This document shows, one piece after another, positions 58,995 to 64,000 of a stretch of 64,000 bases of DNA; position 1 is the first letter of the stretch, and every line of letters starts with the position of its first letter. The position numbers and the translations under genes are program-made. The notes under the pieces were generated by a model. That model searched no databases. It had not been told where the DNA came from and saw nothing but the letters and a program-made list of their open reading frames with translations. The stretch comes from Desulfolutivibrio sulfoxidireducens. GTDB lineage: Bacteria > Desulfobacterota > Desulfovibrionia > Desulfovibrionales > Desulfovibrionaceae. The stretch covers positions 1,051,501-1,115,500 of the forward strand of contig NZ_CP045508.1 of NCBI RefSeq assembly GCF_013376475.1. The letters are read 5' to 3'.

Positions 58995-59717
58995 TTACCC
59001 GGCCATGCGGCGCACGGGTTCGACGATCTTTTGCAGGAAGGCCTGACGGGTCAGCGGCTCGGTTTCCCTGGCCACGTATTCAAAGTACATCTTGCGCGGC
59101 TGGGTGATGAGGTAGATCACGCTGACGCTGTCCTCATCGACAAGCGTGGCCTGGGGATGTTCCTTCTTGACCTTGGCCAGGCTCTCGTGGGCCAGGGCCA
59201 CCATTTCGGCGCGCTCGCCGAAGTTCATGGCCCCGGTGCAGCAGGTCTTGACGCAGGCGGGCTGCATGCCGGCCTGGACCCGGTCGATGCACATGTCGCA
59301 CTTGGTGAGCATGCCGGTCTTCTCGTTGCGACGGGGAACGAGATAGGGGCACAGCTCCCGGATGTCCTTGCACTGTTCCGGGGTGAGTTCCTTGCTCTTC
59401 TCGGTGTAGATCACCGCCCCGGTGGCCTCGTCCTGGATCACCGCGCCCGGGACGTAGCCGTCGGCGACGTCCTTGCAGGGCGGGTTGACGCAGTGGCGGC
59501 ACTGTTCCGGGAAAAACAGCCAGTGGATCCTGCCATCGATCTTGTGCTCGGAGAAATGCACGAGTTTGAAGTTGTAGGGGGTAAGTTCCGGGGGATTCTG
59601 GTGGGTGCCTGTCTGGAGCGTGGGCACGGCCTCGTGCTCGTGCCACTCCTTGCAGGCCACCTGGCAACCCCGGCAGGCCGTGCAACGTGAGGTATCGATA
59701 AAGAATGCCTTGGGCAT
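58995..59717 (-). CDS. fdhB: Formate dehydrogenase beta subunit, four [4Fe-4S] clusters
   Basis: A 240-aa ferredoxin-type subunit that relays electrons from FdhA to cytochrome c3 in the periplasm. Cysteine groups are CTACRGCQVACKEW (residues about 12-25), CRHCVNPPCKDV (about 73), CKDIRELCPYLV and KCDMCIDRV plus CVKTCCTGAMNF (about 140-170), enough for four clusters. It has no signal peptide and would be exported with the Tat-signal-bearing FdhA. ATG at 59717 has GGAG upstream; the earlier in-frame ATG at 59729 does not. No cytochrome or membrane subunit follows, so this is the soluble FdhAB type. Confidence 0.93.
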   Translation of the reverse strand: MPKAFFIDTSRCTACRGCQVACKEWHEHEAVPTLQTGTHQNPPELTPYNFKLVHFSEHKIDGRIHWLFFPEQCRHCVNPPCKDVADGYVPGAVIQDEATGAVIYTEKSKELTPEQCKDIRELCPYLVPRRNEKTGMLTKCDMCIDRVQAGMQPACVKTCCTGAMNFGERAEMVALAHESLAKVKKEHPQATLVDEDSVSVIYLITQPRKMYFEYVARETEPLTRQAFLQKIVEPVRRMAG

Positions 59718-59780
59718 GACGCTCTCCATGTGGTTTGGGGGCGGGCGGTTTCACCCGCCCCCGGCTCGTTTTCGCATCCT

Positions 59781-59831
59781 GAAAGCGGGGTCCCGCTTTC
59801 GGGAAGCGGCCCCATACCGTCCGGGCCGCTT
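59781..59831 (-). repeat. Two hairpins between fdhA and fdhB
   Basis: GAAAGCGGG/CCCGCTTTC (59781-59789 with 59792-59800) and AAGCGGCCC/GGGCCGCTT (59804-59812 with 59823-59831) are both perfect 9-bp stems. They lie in the 126-base spacer after the fdhA stop, without a T-run. They may tune relative expression or mRNA stability. Confidence 0.65.
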
Positions 59832-59843
59832 AAAAACCAGCGT

Positions 59844-62800
59844 TTATCTGGCCAGTTCCGTGAGCTTGTCGGCCTTGCGGATGTCGACAAGGCAGGCCTT
59901 GTACTCCGGGATGGTGGTGTTGGGATCGCCCACCGACGGCGTCAGCCGGTTGGTGGAGTCGCCCACGCCCGGGGTGGTCCAGCCGAAGCAGAACGGCATG
60001 CCGATGAGATGCACGGTCTTGCCCTTGATGGTCAAAGGCGTCATGCGCACCGTGACCATGGCGATGGCCTGGACCTTGCCCCGGATGCTCTCCACGATCA
60101 CCGGGTCGCCGTTCTTGATGCCCTTTTCCTTGCCCAGTTCCTGGCTCATCTCCACATAGAGCTGCGGTTCGGCCTCAAGCAGGGCCGGGGTGTTTCGGGT
60201 GTCGCCGCCGCCGCACCAGTGCTCGGTCATGCTGTAGGTCGTCAGCACGATCGGGTACTTGGGGTCTCCCGGCTTGGCCAGGGCGTCCATGTCGCTGTCC
60301 ATGATCCGGATGCAGGGGTTACTTAACTGCTTCGAGAACGGATGCGAGGTCACGGGCGTCTCGGCCGGTTCGTAGTGTTCGGGGAAGGGACCGTCCACCC
60401 GGCCGGGGCCGTAGATCTGGCCGTGTCCCTCGGTATGCATGATGAAGGGATAGACGCCCTTTTCCATGGCCATGGGCGGGGCCGGCCCGTCGGGAATGTC
60501 GCCCACCCACTTGTCGCCTTCCCAGATGATGACCGGGAGGTTGGGGTTGAAGGGCTTGCCGTCCATGTCCACGGAGGCCCGGTTGTAGATGATGCGCCGG
60601 TTGACCGGCCAGCACCAGGAGAAGTTCGGGAACAGCCCGAGCTTGGCCTGCATGGGGGTCTGGTTCAGGTCGCGGCGTTTGGACAGGTTCTTGTCCGCTG
60701 CGGGGTAGCCGCCGGAGTAGAGCCAGTTCAGGCTGACGGTGGCGCCGTCGGCGGTCAGGAAGGTGAAGGCTGGAACCTGGTCGCCCTTTTTGAAGTCCTT
60801 GCCGTTCACGGTGCAGTCACGGGTGAACCAGCCGTTGGTCTTTTTGGCGATGAGGTCGGCGTCGTAGCTCTCGTACCAGTCCTGCTTGAGTATCTGGTCG
60901 GGGAAGGCGCCGTTCTCCTTGGCGTACAGGCCCCGGATGCGCTTGAAGATCTCAACGACCATCCAGCCCATGGGCTTGGATTCGCCCTTGGGCTCGTAGC
61001 CCTTGTGGTGCCACATGTGCCAGCGGCCGGAGTTGGAGATGGTGCCGTCCTTCTCGCCGCGCTGGCAGGAGGGCAGGAGGAACACCTCGGTCTTGACGTC
61101 TTTCGGGTCCACGCCGGGCTGATGCCAGAACGAGGAGGTCTCGGTGTCGTGGGCCTCGCCGACCACCAGGAAGTCCAGGTTGGTCAGGGCTTTGCGGACC
61201 TTGTGGGTATTGGGGAAGGTCTGGGCCGGGTTGTGGCCGAAGATGAAGCCGCCCTTGATCTTGCCCTTGTACATCTTGTCGAAGAGCACCATGCTGGCGT
61301 AGTCCACGCCCGGATCGACCTTGGGCAAAAGCCCGTAGCAGAAGCCGTTCTCAGCCGTGGCGTTGTCCCCGAACCAGGCCTTGAGCAGGCTGACCACGTA
61401 CTTGGGCCGGTTCTGCCACCAGTTCACGCTCTTGGGGTCGTTGGTCTTGGGGGTGTTGGCCTTCTGATAGTCCTCGAGGGTCTGCCAGGCCGTGGTGGGC
61501 ACGTTGTTGTAACCGGGGATGATGTGCCACAGGATGGCATGGTCCGTGGACCCCTGCACGTTGGGCTCGCCGCGAAGGGCGTTGACGCCGCCGCCGGCCA
61601 CGCCGATGTTGCCGAGCATGAGCTGGATCATGGCCCCCAGGCGGATGTTCTGCACGCCCACGCTGTGCTGGGTCCAGCCCAGGGCGTACATCATGGTCCC
61701 GGCCTTGTCCGGCTTGCCGGTGGCCGCGTAGGCGTCGTACACCTTGAGCAGGTTTTCCTTGGAAACGCCGGTGATCTCCGTGACCTTGGCCAGGTCGTAG
61801 CGGTCATAGTGCTTCTTTAAAAGCTGGAAGACGCACTTGGGATCCTTCAGGGTCGGATCCTTCTTGGGCACGCCCTTGTCGTCCATGGCGAAGGCCCATT
61901 TTTTCTGGTCGTACTTCTTGGTGGCCGGATCGTAGCCAGAGAACATGCCGTCCTTGAATTCGAACCCGTCGCCCACGATGAAGGCGGCGTTGGTGTAGTT
62001 CTCGACGTAGTATTTCTGGTACAGGCCCTTTTCGATGATGTACTTCATCATGCCGCCCAGAAAGGCGATGTCCGTTCCGGACCGAAGGGGCACATGGAAA
62101 TCGCAACGAGCGGAGGTGCGGGAGAACTTGGGGTCGACGTGGATGACCTTGGCTCCGGCGTCCTTGGCCTTTAAAACCCACTTGAACGAGATGGGGTGAT
62201 GCTCGGCAGCATTGCTGCCCATGATCAGGATGGTGTTTGCGTTTTTGATGTCAATCCAGTGCTGGGTCATCGCGCCGCGTCCGAACGACTCTGCCAGAGC
62301 CGGTACAGTGGGGCTGTGTCAGACCCGGGCCTGGTGGTCGATATACACGCCCCCCAGGCCTCTGAACATTTGGTGGGAAACGGCGCATTCCTCGTTGTCC
62401 ATCTGCGAGGTGCCGAGTTGGAAGATGCTCTCCACCCGGTTGACGTCAAGACCCTTGTCGTTTTTCTGGACGAAATCCTTGTCGCGCACGTCCTTGACCC
62501 GGCGGGCGATGCGGTCCAGGACGAAGTCCCAGTCCTTCTCTTCCCACTTGTCGCTGCCCGGGGCCCGGTAGCGGGGCTTCAAGACCCGGTGGGGGCTCAC
62601 GTGCATGGAGTGGAAGGCCGCGCCCTTGGCGCACAGGGCTCCCTCGCTCACGGGATAGTCCGGGTCTCCCTCGGAACTGATGAACTTGCCGTCCTTGACG
62701 TACATGATGATATTACAGCAGCACGCACAGAACGGACAGATGGACACCACCTCTTTGGCCCCGGCGATGCGCAATGTGGTCGCATACGCCGCGACGGGCT

Positions 62801-62885
62801 TCACGTCGAAGCCCAGTCTGGACAGGGACAGGGCTGCCGCGCCCGCGCCCGTCCATTTCATGAATCCTCGTCTGGTCAGCTTCAT
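59844..62885 (-). CDS. fdhA: Formate dehydrogenase alpha subunit, selenoprotein (TGA at 62319-62321)
   Basis: A 1013-aa Mo/W-bis-MGD enzyme oxidising formate to CO2 in the periplasm. The N-terminus MKLTRRGFMKWTGAGAAALS is a Tat signal. A [4Fe-4S] motif follows (CPFCACCCNI ... GALCAKG, residues about 50-90). The frame then reads YIDHQARV-U-HSPTVPALAESFGRGAMT, with TGA at the invariant active-site Sec position of formate dehydrogenases. After the TGA it continues WIDIKNANTILIMGSNAAEH and keeps the whole molybdopterin domain, including the C-terminal dinucleotide-binding region. GAGGAGG precedes the ATG at 62885. A SECIS-like hairpin lies at 62287-62301. It is probably the tungsten- or molybdenum-using FdhAB of sulfate reducers; the metal cannot be told from sequence. 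Confidence 0.95.
62287..62301 (-). promoter_or_regulatory. SECIS-like hairpin after the fdhA TGA
   Basis: On the minus strand GGCTCT (62301-62296) pairs with AGAGTC (62292-62287), one G-T pair, around GGC. The loop starts 23 nt after the TGA with G first, the same geometry as the other two candidates in this window. Confidence 0.65.
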
Positions 62886-63465
62886 GGTTCCTCCTCTTTC
62901 CGGCCTGGTCCCGCGCCGCCACAAACCGGCGGCTTTCGGGAGGTTGACCCTTTGACGGATACTTCCGGCGGCTTGCGCCCGCCCCGGCGAGACGTGGCGC
63001 GCCTGCCGTGTCTGGCGCCGGGTCGCGCCGTTCCCCCGGTCGCCTGGTCCGTCCCCTCCGGAAAAAACCTCTCGTTTTCGGCTCTCTCCGGCTGCGGACA
63101 TGTGTCTTCCACATCAATCGATGTGTGACTGACGTTCTGTCTTTATTGGCATAATCAGAAGGTTTGGGTCAACGAAAAAATAAAAAATCCTCAATTATTT
63201 TAATATGTTATTTTGAACACATTAATGGACGCCACAGGGCGGAGGCGGCCGGAAACGTCATTTCGGAGACGAAAAAGCAGGGCGTGTCGTGAGGAAAAAA
63301 AGCGGGAAGGGGTGAAAGGCGATCAGGTCGGGGTGGGGGGGGCGATGGCCAGGCGGGCCGGCCAGGGGTGCGTCTCTTGGAAAATACGGCAGAATTTTTT
63401 TTAAAAATAAAAAACTTCTTTCAAATTCTTGTTTGCAACATGCATCTATCCGAATTTCAAGGACT
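62886..63465. other. Promoter region of fdhA, no gene
   Basis: 580 bases. The part next to fdhA is GC-rich; 63140-63220 and 63400-63450 are very AT-rich. On the minus strand TTGACC (about 63163) could be a -35 box before the fdhA leader, but I cannot fix a -10 box with confidence. The palindrome at 63110-63125 is listed separately. Confidence 0.5.
63110..63125. promoter_or_regulatory. Palindrome CACATC-N4-GATGTG upstream of fdhA
   Basis: CACATC-AATC-GATGTG, perfect 6-bp arms, 225-240 bases before the fdhA start and near the edge of the AT-rich promoter region. A candidate operator; the regulator is unknown. Confidence 0.4.
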
Positions 63466-63975
63466 CTATACCAGGGGCAACTCCATGCGCAGGTTGTCCC
63501 GGGGCACGGTGTAGCGGGCGTCCGGACAGCGCTCCACAACCCGGAAGCCGGCCTTCTCGTACATGCTCCGGGATTCGGGCAGGTGGTCCACGGTCCACAG
63601 GAATACCCCGGAAAAGCCGCGCTCCCGGCACCAGGCAAGAGCCCGCGCAAGCATGGCCTTGCCCGCGCCGCGCCGGCGCGCGGCCGCATCCACAATGACG
63701 AAGCGGACCTGGGCGTATCCGGGACGCGGCGTCCGGCCCACCACGGCCAGGGAGCCGATCATGGCCTCCCCGAGATGCGCGGTCACCAGCAGGTCGTGTT
63801 CCGGGTCGTAGGCCTCGAGAAAGGCGCACACGTCCCGGGCCATGAGGATCTCGAACGGCGCGCCGGCCCCCCAGGCCCGGGCGTAATACCGGCCGTGCAG
63901 CTCCACGATGCGGCCCACAGAGCCGGGTTCGTAGCCCTCGCGGAGCGTCACCCGTTCGGTTGCCGTCGCGATCAT
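63466..63975 (-). CDS. GNAT-family N-acetyltransferase
   Basis: A 169-aa acetyltransferase. The acetyl-CoA-binding motif A is VRFVIVDAAARRRGAGKAML (Q/RxxGxG/A type, RRRGAG) near residue 92, and motif B is GVFLWTVDHLPESRSMYEKAGFRVVER, the usual GNAT C-terminus. ATG at 63975 is preceded by GGGAGG. The gene is complete and stands alone at the window edge, convergent with nothing visible. The substrate is unknown; the linked MarR-type domain found in some relatives is absent here. Confidence 0.85.
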   Translation of the reverse strand: MIATATERVTLREGYEPGSVGRIVELHGRYYARAWGAGAPFEILMARDVCAFLEAYDPEHDLLVTAHLGEAMIGSLAVVGRTPRPGYAQVRFVIVDAAARRRGAGKAMLARALAWCRERGFSGVFLWTVDHLPESRSMYEKAGFRVVERCPDARYTVPRDNLRMELPLV

Positions 63976-64000
63976 AAGGCGCCTCCCTGATCGGTCGGCA

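Noticed and set aside
62271-62318. FdhA split into two genes or a pseudogene
   Set aside because: TGA stands at the universal Sec position of formate dehydrogenases, in the context ARV-U-H, and the frame continues.
1-64000. tRNA, rRNA or riboswitch genes
   Set aside because: I looked for cloverleaf-type and conserved rRNA segments in the intergenic regions and found none that I could support.

Overview
The window is high-GC DNA from a sulfate-reducing member of the Desulfovibrionaceae. The basis is a set of marker systems that I recognise from family knowledge: a Tmc transmembrane electron-transfer complex, a periplasmic [FeFe] hydrogenase (hydA/hydB) with hydF, a D. gigas-type molybdenum aldehyde oxidoreductase of exactly 907 aa, a selenocysteine formate dehydrogenase with fdhE, the anaerobe-specific orange-protein (ORP) cluster, and a Desulfovibrio-type homotrimeric porin. 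No rRNA, tRNA or CRISPR array is visible.

Layout. 1-4246: trehalose operon (treS-maltokinase fusion, otsB, otsA). 4247-6444: AT-richer accessory patch with a decayed IS5-type element, a methyltransferase and the two ends of an IS200/IS605-type element. 6445-11391: EF-hand protein, a hypothetical gene, a VWA-metallopeptidase/MoxR ATPase pair, and purU. 11776-13933: porin and a small conserved gene. 14039-20148: type I secretion system (HlyD and HlyB types) with a sigma-54 activator, divergent from a small repeat protein behind a sigma-54-type promoter. 20293-21954: glycosyltransferase. 22070-25877: tmcABCD (transcribed D-C-B-A). 26309-33108: two divergent ORP operons, each behind a sigma-54-type promoter, with the activator between them. 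33160-36054: a second sigma-54 activator and a CCG-domain Fe-S oxidoreductase, both apparently selenoproteins. 36417-42236: [FeFe] hydrogenase, hydF, aspA, a TM1266-like regulator and a degenerate hydrogenase-protease homologue. 42237-43736: repeat-rich DNA and a His-rich metal-binding protein. 43737-56955: aldehyde oxidoreductase and a tightly overlapping run of accessory genes. 57204-62885: ModE-like regulator, fdhE, fdhB, fdhA(Sec). 63466-63975: GNAT acetyltransferase.

How it fits together. Much of the window is periplasmic and membrane redox metabolism: hydrogen (HydAB), formate (FdhAB) and aldehydes (Mop) as electron sources, TmcA as a periplasmic cytochrome partner, and Tmc passing electrons across the membrane. 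Regulation by sigma-54 recurs: four candidate -24/-12 sites and three activators.

The most interesting signal is selenocysteine. Three in-frame TGA codons (33349, 35485, and 62319 on the minus strand) each fall on a conserved Cys/Sec position. Each is followed, 22-23 nt later, by the loop of a hairpin whose loop has G in its first two positions, which is bacterial SECIS geometry. One is the expected formate dehydrogenase. The other two are a PAS/sigma-54 activator and the Fe-S oxidoreductase directly downstream of it, which has its own sigma-54-type promoter. Together they look like a redox-sensing selenoprotein pair. The second system worth attention is the secretion locus with its 11-residue-repeat protein.
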